A stretch of DNA of 64,000 nucleotides, taken from Aequorivita todarodis. Lineage in GTDB: Bacteria; Bacteroidota; Bacteroidia; Flavobacteriales; Flavobacteriaceae. The stretch covers positions 124,001-188,000 of the forward strand of contig NZ_JAQQTG010000051.1 of assembly GCF_028561335.1 (NCBI RefSeq). Direction: 5' to 3'. A program made the position numbers and the translations under genes. Each line of letters opens with the position of its first letter. Positions within the stretch are counted from its first letter, which is position 1. The notes under the pieces are model-generated. The model worked only from the letters and a program-made list of their open reading frames with translations. It made no database searches and was not told the origin of the DNA. Shown in pieces: positions 9,462 through 18,788 of this stretch.

Positions 9462-10682
9462 ATGAGGATCCTGCTCGCTGCCATATACCCTTATGCCTTC
9501 CTGCTGCTATACCTCATTATCCCTTTTGATAATTACATTCGGGCCTTGCCCAATATTCTTATGGCAATTTTGGTGGTTGCCTTCCCTTTTATTGTTAAAA
9601 AGGAAGATTTCAAAAAGCTCAAATCGCTGCCTATAGCTATTTTCCTCGGCCTTTTTGCCTATTTGTTGATTGACTCTTTTGGAAGCGGTAGGTTGCAGGA
9701 TGATTTCAATATCATCAAAAAAGTGCTTATTGCAGTCGGCCTGGCCATCCTTTACATTCCGGTGGCCGATGTCAGGAAAATCAACAGCGCCATTATTTTT
9801 TCATCCTTGGCAGCTATCATTTTTTCGGTCTATAATTTTGTGCTAATAACCGACGCTACGGGAAGTTTTGCCCTCGGCGATTCTCCGCAGGTAATAGAAT
9901 CACTATTGATTGATAGGCTTTATCTTGGGCTTCTCAGCACTTTCAGTATTTTGATTTCCTTTCAGGCAATTCAAAAAAAATACCATCCAAACAACAATTA
10001 TTATTTGGCCAATATTTTTGTAAATGCACTGTTCATTATCTTAATCGCTTCAAAAATTGCCGTTGTTTCGTTGTTTGTATTGCTATTGATCAGACAGTTT
10101 TATGGCCAACGGAAAATCTGGAAGGCTATAATTGCCATAGGTGCAATCGCAGCGGTTGTGGGATTGTTCTTTATTATTAAAAATGAAAAAAGCATTCAGT
10201 TCAGCCAAGAAAGCCATCAAACCCCTCCTGCCTTTATTGAAAAATCGATGACGTATGAATTAAGGGCAGTGGTTTGGAAGTGTGCTCAAAACATAATTGA
10301 CGAAGAAGGGTTTTCTTTAACGGGCATGGGTTTCGACACCACAAAAGAGAAGTTGGTTTCTTGCTACGAAACCCAAATTTCCAATCCAAAGAAAAGGGAA
10401 AAATTTGTTTCGGAACGTTATAATACCCACAACCAGTTTTTGGATTTTTACCTAAGCGCGGGCTTTATAGCCTTGTTGCTTTTTGTGGCCTTTATTGTTG
10501 TCAGTATTTTTTCAACGCGAAAACAATTTTTCCCCACGGCCATGTTGGCAGTATTGATAATGTACTGTTTGGTCGAAAATTTATTTTACAGACAGATTGG
10601 GGCTTATTATGTAGGCTTCATTCTGATCGTGCTAATGACAACTGCGAAACCCGCGGAAAACAACAGCATAAAAAAGATATAA
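9462..10682 (+). CDS. Second O-antigen ligase / polymerase family membrane protein
   Basis: A 406-residue protein with ten or more hydrophobic segments. The periplasmic loop at about residues 255-325 carries GMGFDTTKEKL and then RYNTHNQFLDFYLSAG, the His-containing motif shared by WaaL and Wzy_C proteins. It is the second such protein in this locus (the other is at 1453-2727), so one could polymerise the repeat while the other ligates it to an acceptor. Which does which cannot be told. It precedes ugd with a 60-nt gap that contains a CCGC-type hairpin just before the ugd start. Confidence 0.78.
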   Translation: MRILLAAIYPYAFLLLYLIIPFDNYIRALPNILMAILVVAFPFIVKKEDFKKLKSLPIAIFLGLFAYLLIDSFGSGRLQDDFNIIKKVLIAVGLAILYIPVADVRKINSAIIFSSLAAIIFSVYNFVLITDATGSFALGDSPQVIESLLIDRLYLGLLSTFSILISFQAIQKKYHPNNNYYLANIFVNALFIILIASKIAVVSLFVLLLIRQFYGQRKIWKAIIAIGAIAAVVGLFFIIKNEKSIQFSQESHQTPPAFIEKSMTYELRAVVWKCAQNIIDEEGFSLTGMGFDTTKEKLVSCYETQISNPKKREKFVSERYNTHNQFLDFYLSAGFIALLLFVAFIVVSIFSTRKQFFPTAMLAVLIMYCLVENLFYRQIGAYYVGFILIVLMTTAKPAENNSIKKI

Positions 10683-10720
10683 AAAGAATTGCAAATTGTA
10701 CTTTTGCAATCGTTAAATTA

Positions 10721-10751
10721 AAAGATAACCGCCTGTGCGGGCATGTGTATG
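10721..10751 (+). repeat. Hairpin-ATG element upstream of ugd
   Basis: AAAGATAACCGCCTGTGCGG, then GC and ATGTGT, ending in an ATG. It matches the elements before atpF, atpH, atpA and the VOC gene at 37551. In all five, the 3' arm is followed by a C, six bases, and the start codon. Here that rule picks the ATG at 10749 and not the one at 10743. Confidence 0.75.
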
Positions 10752-12062
10752 AGAATTTCAGTAATAGGAACAGGCTACGTAGGCCTTGTAACGGGAACCT
10801 GTTTGGCCGAAACAGGAAATGAAGTAATATGTGTTGACATAGACAAGGCAAAAGTAGAAAAAATGCGCAACGGCGAAGTGCCAATCTATGAGCCGCATTT
10901 GGATGTGCTTTTTGAAAGAAACATTAAGGCAAACCGCTTAAAATTTACCACCTCGCTCGAAGCAGGCCTGGAACATGGCGAAATCATTTTTCTGGCCCTT
11001 CCAACACCTGAAGATGAGGATGGATCAGCAGATCTTTCCTATGTTTTGAATGTTTCCGAAGAAATTGGAAAAAAAATAAAGACCTACAAAGTAATCGTGG
11101 ACAAAAGTACCGTACCCGTGGGCACGGCGGAAAAAGTGCGCCGCGTTATCGCCAAAAATGCTTCCTGCGAATTCGACGTGGTATCCAATCCCGAGTTTTT
11201 AAGGGAAGGCTTCGCAGTTGATGATTTTATGAAACCCGAACGAATCGTTATTGGTTCAAGTAGTGAAAGAGCGACCGCATTAATGCAAAAACTCTACAGT
11301 CCATTTGTGCGTTCGGGAAACCCAATCATTGTGATGGACGAAAAATCCGCCGAGCTTACAAAATATGCGGCCAATTCTTTCTTGGCAACAAAGATTACTT
11401 TTATGAATGAAATAGCCAACTATTGCGAAAAAGTAGGCGCCGATGTAGATATGGTCCGTATCGGAATGGGCAGCGACAGCCGTATTGGCAAACGTTTCCT
11501 CTTCCCGGGAATCGGTTATGGCGGCTCTTGTTTTCCGAAAGACGTGAAAGCACTAAAAAAAGCAGGAAAAGATGAAAACTACGATTTCAGGATTTTGAAT
11601 TCCGTAATCGAAGTCAATTCGGCACAAAAAACAATCTTGCTGCCTAAAATTGAAGAGTATTTCAAAAACGATTTAAAAGGAAAAACGATCGCCGTTTGGG
11701 GATTGGCGTTTAAGCCCGAAACAGACGATATTCGCGAAGCACCGTCCATAGATATGATGGAAGCCATGCTGAAGAAAGGTGCAAATCTCCAAGTCTTTGA
11801 CCCCGAAGCGATGCCGAATATTCAAAAACGTTTTGGCGATAAATTGAATTATGCAGATTCTATGTACGCCGCGCTTGATGGCGCTGATGCTTTGTTAATC
11901 TGCACCGAATGGAGTATATTCCGGACACCAGATTATGACAAATTGAAACAATTGTTGAAAAATCCAGTTGTTTTTGACGGAAGAAACCTATACAATGTAA
12001 ATGATATGGAAACAGAAGGGTTTACCTATGTTTCCGTGGGAAGAAAGTCTGTAAACTTATGA
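10749..12062 (+). CDS. ugd: UDP-glucose 6-dehydrogenase
   Basis: A 437-residue NAD-dependent dehydrogenase. The N-terminal Rossmann motif is [12 protein letters not shown] (about residues 4-15), the catalytic cysteine lies in [10 protein letters not shown] at about residue 260, and the C-terminal UDP-binding domain has [17 protein letters not shown]. It oxidises UDP-glucose twice to UDP-glucuronate. An ATG two codons earlier (10743) is possible; 10749 is preferred because it sits at the spacing used by four other hairpin-ATG elements. Its stop overlaps the ATG of the UDP-xylose synthase gene by 4 nt, so the two enzymes form a tight pair. Confidence 0.93.
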   Translation: MRISVIGTGYVGLVTGTCLAETGNEVICVDIDKAKVEKMRNGEVPIYEPHLDVLFERNIKANRLKFTTSLEAGLEHGEIIFLALPTPEDEDGSADLSYVLNVSEEIGKKIKTYKVIVDKSTVPVGTAEKVRRVIAKNASCEFDVVSNPEFLREGFAVDDFMKPERIVIGSSSERATALMQKLYSPFVRSGNPIIVMDEKSAELTKYAANSFLATKITFMNEIANYCEKVGADVDMVRIGMGSDSRIGKRFLFPGIGYGGSCFPKDVKALKKAGKDENYDFRILNSVIEVNSAQKTILLPKIEEYFKNDLKGKTIAVWGLAFKPETDDIREAPSIDMMEAMLKKGANLQVFDPEAMPNIQKRFGDKLNYADSMYAALDGADALLICTEWSIFRTPDYDKLKQLLKNPVVFDGRNLYNVNDMETEGFTYVSVGRKSVNL

Positions 12063-13045
12063 AGAAACGCGTCCTAATTACCGGTGCCGCTGGATTTTTA
12101 GGCTCGCACCTTTGCGATAAATTTATTGCCGAAGATTTCCACGTTATTGCGATGGACAACCTTATTACGGGCGATCTTAAAAACATTGCCCATCTTTTTA
12201 AGTTGGAAGCCTTTGAGTTCTATCACCACGATATTACCAAATTTGTACACGTGCCGGGAAAGATAGATTACATTCTTCATTTCGCTTCCCCAGCAAGCCC
12301 GATAGATTATCTTAAAATACCCATACAAACCCTAAAAGTAGGCTCCTTGGGAACGCACAATCTTTTGGGATTGGCTAAGGAGAAAAACGCCCGTATCTTG
12401 ATAGCCTCTACTTCCGAGGTTTATGGAGATCCATTGGTGCACCCGCAAACTGAAGAGTATTTCGGAAACGTAAACACCATTGGCCCACGCGGGGTTTATG
12501 ACGAGGCAAAGCGCTTTCAGGAATCCATTACCATGGCGTATCATAGATTCCACGGTTTGGATACCCGCATTGCGCGTATTTTCAATACCTACGGCCCGCG
12601 GATGAGACTGAATGACGGCCGCGTAATCCCGGCATTTATTGGGCAATCACTTCGAGGCGAAGATTTAACCGTATTCGGGGATGGAATGCAAACGCGTTCT
12701 TTTTGCTATGTTGACGATGAGGTGGAAGGATTGTACCGTTTGTTGCTAAGCGATTATCCGCTCCCGGTAAACATTGGCAATCCCGAAGAAATTACAATTC
12801 TTGACTTTGCAAAGGAAATAATCAAGTTAACGGGAACAGCGCAAAAAATAGTTTTCAAGCCGCTGCCACAGGATGACCCTATGCAGCGCGAGCCGGATAT
12901 TTCCAAAGCAAAGGAAATATTAGGCTGGGAACCGAAAGTTTCGAGAGAGGAAGGAATGAAAAAAACCTTTGAATATTTTAAAAACCTATCAAAAGAGGAA
13001 CTTTTTAAAAGCGAACATAAAGATTTTTCAAAGCACAATAGATAA
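12059..13045 (+). CDS. uxs: UDP-glucuronate decarboxylase (UDP-xylose synthase)
   Basis: A 328-residue extended short-chain dehydrogenase. NAD is bound by GAAGFLGSH (residues 8-16); STSEVYGDP and the Tyr-x3-Lys pair in GVYDEAKR (about 146) form the active site; [10 protein letters not shown] is the typical substrate loop. Similarity along the length, including [20 protein letters not shown], is the pattern of Uxs and not of the 4-epimerase GalE. It converts the Ugd product UDP-glucuronate to UDP-xylose. The overlapped ugd-uxs order therefore predicts xylose (or xylose plus glucuronate) in the surface glycan. Confidence 0.9.
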   Translation: MKKRVLITGAAGFLGSHLCDKFIAEDFHVIAMDNLITGDLKNIAHLFKLEAFEFYHHDITKFVHVPGKIDYILHFASPASPIDYLKIPIQTLKVGSLGTHNLLGLAKEKNARILIASTSEVYGDPLVHPQTEEYFGNVNTIGPRGVYDEAKRFQESITMAYHRFHGLDTRIARIFNTYGPRMRLNDGRVIPAFIGQSLRGEDLTVFGDGMQTRSFCYVDDEVEGLYRLLLSDYPLPVNIGNPEEITILDFAKEIIKLTGTAQKIVFKPLPQDDPMQREPDISKAKEILGWEPKVSREEGMKKTFEYFKNLSKEELFKSEHKDFSKHNR

Positions 13046-13051
13046 AAAATA

Positions 13052-14404
13052 ATGTTTAAAAGCGGAAGATATTCGGGATGGTTGCGGCCTATTTCTTATG
13101 GAATAGATCTTTTCCTTATCCATTATCTTGCCTTTGAATTTTTCGGAACCCCTTTTCCGTATTTCAATTATATTGTCTTTTTGACCGTTGCTTGGGTATT
13201 GCTTTCGTTGCGATCGGGTTTTTATGAAATATATCGCTTTACCCATCTCTCAAAAATAATGTCCTTGGTAGGAAAACAGGGCGTTATTTTTGTACTGATT
13301 GTTTTTTCCTTTTTCGGCTTTTATAACGAGTTGTCCACCTCGGCATCCACGATATTTAAATACATTCTTTTGGTGATGGGCTGCATTACCATTGTGAAAT
13401 TGGGCGTTTTCTTTCTTCTCAAAAAATACCGTTTGCATCTGGGCGGAAACGTCCGTAAGGTTGTTATAATTGGCCTAAACCAAAAAACAGATCTGCTCCG
13501 GAAGTTTTTTACCAATAACCCGGTGTATGGCTATAAGCTCTATAAGACTTTTGATTTAAAAGGGCCCAATAAAGTTTCCATAGAGGAATGTATGGATTAT
13601 ATTTTGGAAGAAGAGATAGATGAGGTCTATTCCTCCGTAGCGGAAATTGGGAATAAAGACCTTATAAAACTGATTGATTTTGTGGACAACAACCTCAAGA
13701 TCCTAAAATTCCTTCCGGACAACAAAGAGATTTATAGCAAAAAACTGGATTTCACTTATTATGGGGTTCTTCCCATCCTGTCCCTGCGAAAAATTCCTAT
13801 AGACGAGCCCTTTAATAAATTTTTAAAACGAAGTTTTGATATTGTACTATCACTTATAATAATAATCGGAATATTATCTTGGCTAACACCTTTGCTAGGA
13901 ATACTTATAAAACTTGAATCTAAAGGTCCAGTGTTTTTTAAGCAAAAAAGGAATGGTCTGGATTATAAAGAATTTTATTGTTATAAATTTCGCAGTATGA
14001 TACCAAACCCAATGGCACACTTACACCAAATAAGAAAAGGAGACGAGCGTGTAACGAGGGTTGGGCGCATAATCCGCAAGACGAGTATCGATGAGCTGCC
14101 GCAGTTTATCAATGTTCTTAAGGGCGAAATGAGCGTTGTGGGCCCAAGACCCCATATGGTAAGTCATACCCATATGTACGCCGAACGGATTGACAAGTTT
14201 ATGGTGCGCCATTTTATAAAACCGGGAATCACGGGATTGGCCCAGGTAAGCGGTTTCCGCGGTGAGGTGGAAAGCGAGAGCCATATTATCAATAGAGTGA
14301 AGTACGATATTTTTTATCTCGAAAACTGGAGTCTTTTTCTCGATATAAAGATTGTCTTCCAAACCATCTTCAACGCGCTTCGTGGTGAAGAAAAGGCGTA
14401 CTAA
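13052..14404 (+). CDS. Undecaprenyl-phosphate sugar phosphotransferase (WcaJ/PglC-type initiating transferase)
   Basis: A 450-residue protein with four N-terminal membrane segments (about 15-120), a nucleotide-binding-like middle domain and a C-terminal bacterial sugar transferase domain from about 255. The domain begins KRSFDIVLS, has the membrane re-entrant segment, then [33 protein letters not shown] and [15 protein letters not shown]. It transfers hexose-1-phosphate to undecaprenyl phosphate and so starts repeat-unit synthesis. Bases about 13830-14040 use noticeably more A/T-ending codons than the flanks. The stop overlaps the stop of the convergent glycosyltransferase gene. Confidence 0.9.
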   Translation: MFKSGRYSGWLRPISYGIDLFLIHYLAFEFFGTPFPYFNYIVFLTVAWVLLSLRSGFYEIYRFTHLSKIMSLVGKQGVIFVLIVFSFFGFYNELSTSASTIFKYILLVMGCITIVKLGVFFLLKKYRLHLGGNVRKVVIIGLNQKTDLLRKFFTNNPVYGYKLYKTFDLKGPNKVSIEECMDYILEEEIDEVYSSVAEIGNKDLIKLIDFVDNNLKILKFLPDNKEIYSKKLDFTYYGVLPILSLRKIPIDEPFNKFLKRSFDIVLSLIIIIGILSWLTPLLGILIKLESKGPVFFKQKRNGLDYKEFYCYKFRSMIPNPMAHLHQIRKGDERVTRVGRIIRKTSIDELPQFINVLKGEMSVVGPRPHMVSHTHMYAERIDKFMVRHFIKPGITGLAQVSGFRGEVESESHIINRVKYDIFYLENWSLFLDIKIVFQTIFNALRGEEKAY

Positions 14405-15621
14405 ACAGCTTCAATTGAAGTGATAAAGGCTTCAAACTGCCTGTCAAAATTAAAGGCTGCAATGGCTTTTTTCTGAACCGTTTGTTTCGGAAACTGCTCT
14501 AATTCTTTTTCTGAAAGGGTATCAATAAAACCTTGCAATGCTGAGAAATCGTTTACGGGAACAACCCATCCCAAAGATTCCGTTTTTATAATTTGACCAC
14601 CTTCCCCTCCAGCGAAGTAAAGAACCGGCAGTCCCAACCGTGTAAATTCAAATATTTTTGAAGGGACGGAACCATAAATTCTATTGATTAACGGAATAAA
14701 GGCAATATCATATTCTTGAAGTGCTTTGTGAAGCGAATCCCTATCCAATTCGCCATAAAAAAAGATGTTTTGTTTTTGCAGCCCCCTTAGCTTTTCGGCC
14801 TCGGGCCCCGCGCCATACAGGTGAAGACTCACGTTTTCCGGAAATGAAATCCGTTTGCATATTTCAAGAATTCCCTGCGCCATTCCCAGCAGCCCCGCAT
14901 AAACGATTTTGATTTCTTTGGATGTGGGTTTCTCTTTTAGTGTAGGGGCATCAAAATTTGGAATGTTTCGATACAAAAAAGAAGGCTTTTCTTTTTCAAA
15001 ATTTGAAGTATGTTGAAGAATTTCTTCAGACTGCCCAATTATTAAATCTGAATTTCGATAACAAAAACGCTCCATTTTCAACAAGAGTGCATAGTACCAA
15101 CCCTTTTTCAAAATCCCCATTTCCAGCCCCGCCAGCGGCCAGAGGTCTGAAACATTCAGAATTATTTTTCCTGCCTTGCCGGCAGGCAGGTTTGAAAACA
15201 ACCGCCCCAACACCACCGCAGTAAAGCCCACAAAAACGGGGGAATACTGAATAAATATCTTTTTTGGTGTTTTGTTGAAAATGAAGAAAAATACCAAGCT
15301 CAGCGAAAACGAAAGCATTGAAAGCAACCGTACAAATTTATTGGCAGAATTGCTGGGCCAGACCCACAACCGCGATATTTTTCCAAAAAAGGTATTTTCT
15401 GAAATTGATACCCTTCCCCGGTAACCTTCAAAAATTTTTCCATTGGGATAATTGGGCAACGGACAAACTACCCGTACCGAATAATTAGCTTTGCCCAAAC
15501 CTTCTACTATACTGTGCATTCGGTTGGCCGCCGCACCTTTTTCGGGAGGAAAATAGTTGGTTATTAAAAGAATTTCCTTTTGCACGCTTTGATTGTGATT
15601 AATTTTCAACCAACGAAACAA
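14401..15621 (-). CDS. Family 4 glycosyltransferase with an in-frame palindromic insert
   Basis: A 406-residue GT-B protein. The N-terminal LLITNYFPPEKGAAANRM and the C-terminal GSVPSKIFEFTRLGLPVLYF (acidic residue and sugar-nucleotide loop) mark it as a WcaI/WbuB-type GT4. One or two hydrophobic segments at about 95-140 suggest membrane association. Residues about 144-150 (LPAGKAG) are encoded by a 21-bp imperfect palindrome at 15170-15190 that reads in frame and looks inserted between VVLGRLFSN and KIILNVSDLWPL. The start overlaps the PaaK-like gene by 23 nt, so the two are co-transcribed on the minus strand. A start a few codons downstream would also fit. Confidence 0.85.
   Translation of the reverse strand: MFRWLKINHNQSVQKEILLITNYFPPEKGAAANRMHSIVEGLGKANYSVRVVCPLPNYPNGKIFEGYRGRVSISENTFFGKISRLWVWPSNSANKFVRLLSMLSFSLSLVFFFIFNKTPKKIFIQYSPVFVGFTAVVLGRLFSNLPAGKAGKIILNVSDLWPLAGLEMGILKKGWYYALLLKMERFCYRNSDLIIGQSEEILQHTSNFEKEKPSFLYRNIPNFDAPTLKEKPTSKEIKIVYAGLLGMAQGILEICKRISFPENVSLHLYGAGPEAEKLRGLQKQNIFFYGELDRDSLHKALQEYDIAFIPLINRIYGSVPSKIFEFTRLGLPVLYFAGGEGGQIIKTESLGWVVPVNDFSALQGFIDTLSEKELEQFPKQTVQKKAIAAFNFDRQFEAFITSIEAV
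15170..15190. repeat. Palindromic element inside a glycosyltransferase gene
   Basis: Twenty-one bases beginning CCTGCC and ending GGCAGGCAGG. Without a single extra T it would be a perfect 20-bp palindrome of the CCTGCCTGCCGGCAGGCAGG type. At 21 bp it keeps the reading frame and encodes LPAGKAG on the minus strand. Confidence 0.8.
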
Positions 15622-16909
15622 ACTGCTTCAATTTGCCACTTTCGGTCCTGTCCAGTTGTTCCTTTCGGTTGAAGTTAAAAGTTAAACCCGGCTCTAAAAA
15701 TTGCTCAAGTGTTTCTGCAATAAAGCTTTTCTTTTCCTCCGTTAATGCCTCTTCGCTCACATAATTTACTTCAAAGGTATCCATCTTTGTTTGTATCACT
15801 TTAAATTCCTTCATGGTTCCGCTCTCCTCCATTATTTTTTTGGTGATAACATAAAAAGTCATGCCCGCAGCTTTTTTTCCGCTTGGAAGTATGGCAAAAT
15901 CGTTGGTTCTGCCCAATAGTTTTTTCAAGATAGGCTTTTTGGGAGTGCTTCTTTCGCTCAAGGCACCGTAGTCGCCAATTTCATAACGAATAAACGGATG
16001 TGCCTTGTTGTGCAAGGAAGTAATGACTATTCGCCCTTCTTTTCCCAAGGGAAGCGGCTTATCGTTTTCATCCAAAATTTCCATAAAGAGCGTTTTGGAA
16101 TCTACTTCCCATTCGCCTTCTAAATTGGTAAACGCAATGACGCCCACCTCTGAGCAGCCGTATTCATTGACTACGGGAACCCCAAGTTGTTTTTCAAGCA
16201 AAATTTTATCAGCCTCAAAAAGCATTTCGGAAGTGACGATGCAGACTTTCAATGAGGGGCAAACATCTTTTAAAACAATGTTTTTCCCCTTCAAATACTT
16301 CGCAAAAAGCACGATGCTGCTGGTGTAACCGTTTATATAATCGAAAGGTTTCCTTTTGTAAACCTCCAACATGTCGTCCAATGCTTTTTCAGAAAGATCA
16401 AGTATCGAAAACCGATGGCGGTTGGCCAGAAAATCCTTTAGCTTTACGGTTTTGTTTTCAATTGTATCCAACGGAATTCCGTAATACCGCGCCTGGAACG
16501 AAGTATTGAAGTTTATCCCGAACCACCCGAACCGCTCCATATGGTAAGCCCAAGTGATGGCGTGGCTATACTTGTCCTTCGCAAAGCGGATGGGATTGCC
16601 GCTGGAACCCGAGGTTTTGTTTACGTAAACATTTTTTTCCGAAAAGCCTTTTGAAAGCCGTTCCTTCAGCGGAATTTGATAATCTGCTTTTTTCAAAATA
16701 GGCAGCGATTCCCAAGTTGAAAAATCGCCCTTCACTTTCTGGCGATAAAAAGGATTATTTTTTAAATGATAGGTTGCAATTTCGGCCTTTTTCACATTCA
16801 AAAATGCCTCGTAGTCCGCTTCCTTAATTTCAGAAATTTGAAGCAATTCCTCCTTGGCCCTTTTAATGGGAAACCGTTTCAGAAAAAGGGAAATATCGAA
16901 AAGTCTCAA
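15599..16909 (-). CDS. PaaK/CapK-like adenylate-forming enzyme of the polysaccharide locus
   Basis: A 436-residue protein of the phenylacetate-CoA ligase-like branch of the ANL superfamily. The phosphate-binding loop is KTSGSSGNP at about residues 98-106, NEYGCSEVG is the A5-like motif near 235, and FIRYEIGDYG the A7 region near 310. Relatives named CapK are found in capsule and O-antigen clusters and are thought to activate or attach an acyl or amino-acid group, but no substrate has been established. It is the first gene of a two-gene minus-strand unit with the GT4 gene. The substrate cannot be read from sequence. Confidence 0.8.
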   Translation of the reverse strand: MRLFDISLFLKRFPIKRAKEELLQISEIKEADYEAFLNVKKAEIATYHLKNNPFYRQKVKGDFSTWESLPILKKADYQIPLKERLSKGFSEKNVYVNKTSGSSGNPIRFAKDKYSHAITWAYHMERFGWFGINFNTSFQARYYGIPLDTIENKTVKLKDFLANRHRFSILDLSEKALDDMLEVYKRKPFDYINGYTSSIVLFAKYLKGKNIVLKDVCPSLKVCIVTSEMLFEADKILLEKQLGVPVVNEYGCSEVGVIAFTNLEGEWEVDSKTLFMEILDENDKPLPLGKEGRIVITSLHNKAHPFIRYEIGDYGALSERSTPKKPILKKLLGRTNDFAILPSGKKAAGMTFYVITKKIMEESGTMKEFKVIQTKMDTFEVNYVSEEALTEEKKSFIAETLEQFLEPGLTFNFNRKEQLDRTESGKLKQFVSLVEN

Positions 16910-17057
16910 AAGCTTACTTTAATTTTTAAATCGAAAACAAATTTTTCCAAAGACAAATTCGCTTCAAATAAATTAGCGGTTCAAGGTACAAATTTACTGA
17001 AACTCATTTTCCGAAAGTTTTAGAATAAAACCTGTCGGAAAATGTTAGTTGAAGAAA

Positions 17058-17081
17058 TCCCGCTGAATTGCGGGACCTTTT
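17058..17081. terminator. TCCCGC/GCGGGA hairpin followed by T-rich tail
   Basis: TCCCGC at 17058-17063 pairs with GCGGGA at 17070-17075 around TGAATT, followed by CCTTTTATTT. It lies between divergent genes (PaaK-like minus, purD plus), where no terminator is needed, so a dispersed repeat is the more likely reading. The sequence resembles the CCCGC repeats elsewhere in the window. Confidence 0.45.
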
Positions 17082-17094
17082 ATTTGCTATTGCC

Positions 17095-17124
17095 TTGTTT
17101 TAGCCTTAAAATGAATTATTTTTG
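17095..17124 (+). promoter_or_regulatory. Bacteroidota-type promoter of purD
   Basis: TTG at 17095-17097, a 19-nt spacer and TATTTTTG at 17117-17124 match the TTG/TAnnTTTG consensus of the primary sigma factor of this phylum. Transcription would begin about 5-8 nt downstream, giving a leader of about 55 nt that contains a hairpin. Confidence 0.75.
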
Positions 17125-17141
17125 ACACCGAAACAAAACTT

Positions 17142-17168
17142 CCTGCAAGGTCTTTAAGACCTTGTAGG
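17142..17168 (+). repeat. Palindrome in the purD leader
   Basis: CCTGCAAGGTCTT at 17142-17154 pairs with AAGACCTTGTAGG at 17156-17168, with one G-T wobble in RNA. It ends 17 nt before the purD ATG, between promoter and gene. It could modulate translation or be just another dispersed palindrome. Confidence 0.7.
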
Positions 17169-17185
17169 TTTCAAAAAGCTATAAA

Positions 17186-18457
17186 ATGAACATACTCATC
17201 CTGGGTTCCGGCGGCCGCGAACATACTTTTGCATACAAAATTGCGCAGAGCAACCGCTGCGAAAAACTTTTCGTAGCGCCCGGAAATGCGGGTACAGCTT
17301 CCATTGCAACAAATGTGGATCTAAAGGTAACCGATTTTGGGGCGGTGAAAAAATGCGTTGTTGAAAATAATATAGAAATGGTAGTGGTTGGTCCCGAAGA
17401 CCCGTTGGTGCACGGAATAGCCGATTATTTTGCCGAAACTTCGGCATTAAAAAACGTAATGCTAATTGGTCCCTCAAAACACGGAGCCTTGCTGGAAGGC
17501 AGTAAACAGCGCGCAAAGGAGTTTATGATGCAGCACAACATTCCTACGGCAGCCTATGAGAGTTTCACCGCGGAATCTTTGGAAGCCGGAAAGGCATTTT
17601 TGGAAAAATTAAAGCCACCCTATGTTTTGAAAGCAGACGGACTGGCCGCCGGAAAAGGTGTTTTGATTTTGAAGGATTTAGAAGAAGCCAAACAGGAGCT
17701 CGAAAACATGCTTACGCACAGCAAGTTTGGTGAAGCGAGTTCCAAAGTGGTCATCGAGGAATTTTTGGACGGAATTGAGTTAAGCGTTTTTGTACTAACC
17801 GATGGAAAAAATTACAAAATCCTTCCCACGGCAAAAGATTACAAACGCATTGGCGAAGGCGATACAGGTTTAAATACCGGCGGAATGGGCGCCGTTTCCC
17901 CGGTACCATTTGCAGATGAAGTTTTGATGAAAACAATTGAGGACCGAATCGTGAAACCAACCGTGAACGGTCTTTCAGAAGAGCAAATTGATTACAAAGG
18001 TTTTGTTTTCATCGGGTTGATAAAAGTGGATAACGAACCCTACGTGATAGAATACAATGTACGGATGGGCGATCCCGAGACGGAGGTCGTTTTGCCGCGC
18101 ATTAAAACCGATTTGGTTGATTTATTGGAAGCTGCATATCATCAAAAACTCAACACTGTAACTATTGAAATTGACGAAAGAAGTGCTGCTACAGTAATGC
18201 TTGTATCGGGTGGGTATCCCGAAGCTTACGAAAAAGGGAAGGAAATTTTAGGGTTGGAAAATGTGGAAGGTTCCATCGTTTTTCACGCGGGCACAAAATT
18301 CGAAAACGGCAAAATCCGTACCAATGGCGGCCGTGTTTTGGCAATAACTTCCTTGGATGATGATTTCAGAAAGGCACTAAAAAAATCCTATCATAACATA
18401 GAAAAACTAAGTTTTGATAGGATGCAGTATCGTAAGGATATCGGTTTTGATCTTTGA
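17186..18457 (+). CDS. purD: Phosphoribosylamine-glycine ligase (GAR synthetase)
   Basis: A 423-residue ATP-grasp enzyme, the usual PurD length. It opens MNILILGSGGREHTFAYKI, has GPEDPLVHGIADYF (about 70-85), the ATP-grasp lid KADGLAAGKGVLI near 150, and the metal-binding YNVRMGDPETEVVLPR near 290. It joins glycine to 5-phosphoribosylamine in step two of purine synthesis. The gene is monocistronic here, with its own promoter and a hairpin in its leader. The stop is followed at about 18462-18482 by CCAGCCCTAAAGGGGAGGAG, a degenerate member of the CCCC/GGGG repeat family. Confidence 0.95.
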   Translation: MNILILGSGGREHTFAYKIAQSNRCEKLFVAPGNAGTASIATNVDLKVTDFGAVKKCVVENNIEMVVVGPEDPLVHGIADYFAETSALKNVMLIGPSKHGALLEGSKQRAKEFMMQHNIPTAAYESFTAESLEAGKAFLEKLKPPYVLKADGLAAGKGVLILKDLEEAKQELENMLTHSKFGEASSKVVIEEFLDGIELSVFVLTDGKNYKILPTAKDYKRIGEGDTGLNTGGMGAVSPVPFADEVLMKTIEDRIVKPTVNGLSEEQIDYKGFVFIGLIKVDNEPYVIEYNVRMGDPETEVVLPRIKTDLVDLLEAAYHQKLNTVTIEIDERSAATVMLVSGGYPEAYEKGKEILGLENVEGSIVFHAGTKFENGKIRTNGGRVLAITSLDDDFRKALKKSYHNIEKLSFDRMQYRKDIGFDL

Positions 18458-18519
18458 CCACCAGCCCTAAAGGGGAGGAGGCAATCTTGAATATTTTTTA
18501 AATTCGGGGCAGCTCCAAT

Positions 18520-18747
18520 TTAAGGAGTTTCGTCGAATGTATAATTGCTTTCAGTGCTTTCGTTAAATTCTTTAAGCTTACGCATCCAATAAATGAACGC
18601 GACAGCACCGGTAAGTAAGAATACCCAGGAAACAATGTTTGCAAGCCACCAACTATCAAGCTCTACTTTCATCAAAGCATCGTAAGGGATAAAAAGAACA
18701 TTTTCAAAAAGGGAAGCTATTCCTTCCCAAAAACCTTTCCAAGTCAT
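18520..18747 (-). CDS. Small membrane protein conserved in flavobacteria, function unknown
   Basis: A 75-residue protein beginning MTWKGFWEGIASLFENVLFIPYD. One clear membrane segment (LANIVSWVFLLTGAVAFIYW) is followed by a charged tail, KLKEFNESTESNYTFDETP. The ATG at 18747 is chosen over an upstream in-frame ATG because the conserved-looking part starts there and the extension would run into the divergent gene. It resembles, from memory, the short flavobacterial family catalogued as DUF6341; this was not checked. It is divergent from a polytopic membrane protein gene, 41 bp away. Confidence 0.7.
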   Translation of the reverse strand: MTWKGFWEGIASLFENVLFIPYDALMKVELDSWWLANIVSWVFLLTGAVAFIYWMRKLKEFNESTESNYTFDETP

Positions 18748-18788
18748 ATCTTTAATCTTTAGAAGACAAAAGTATAAAAATACCCCGT

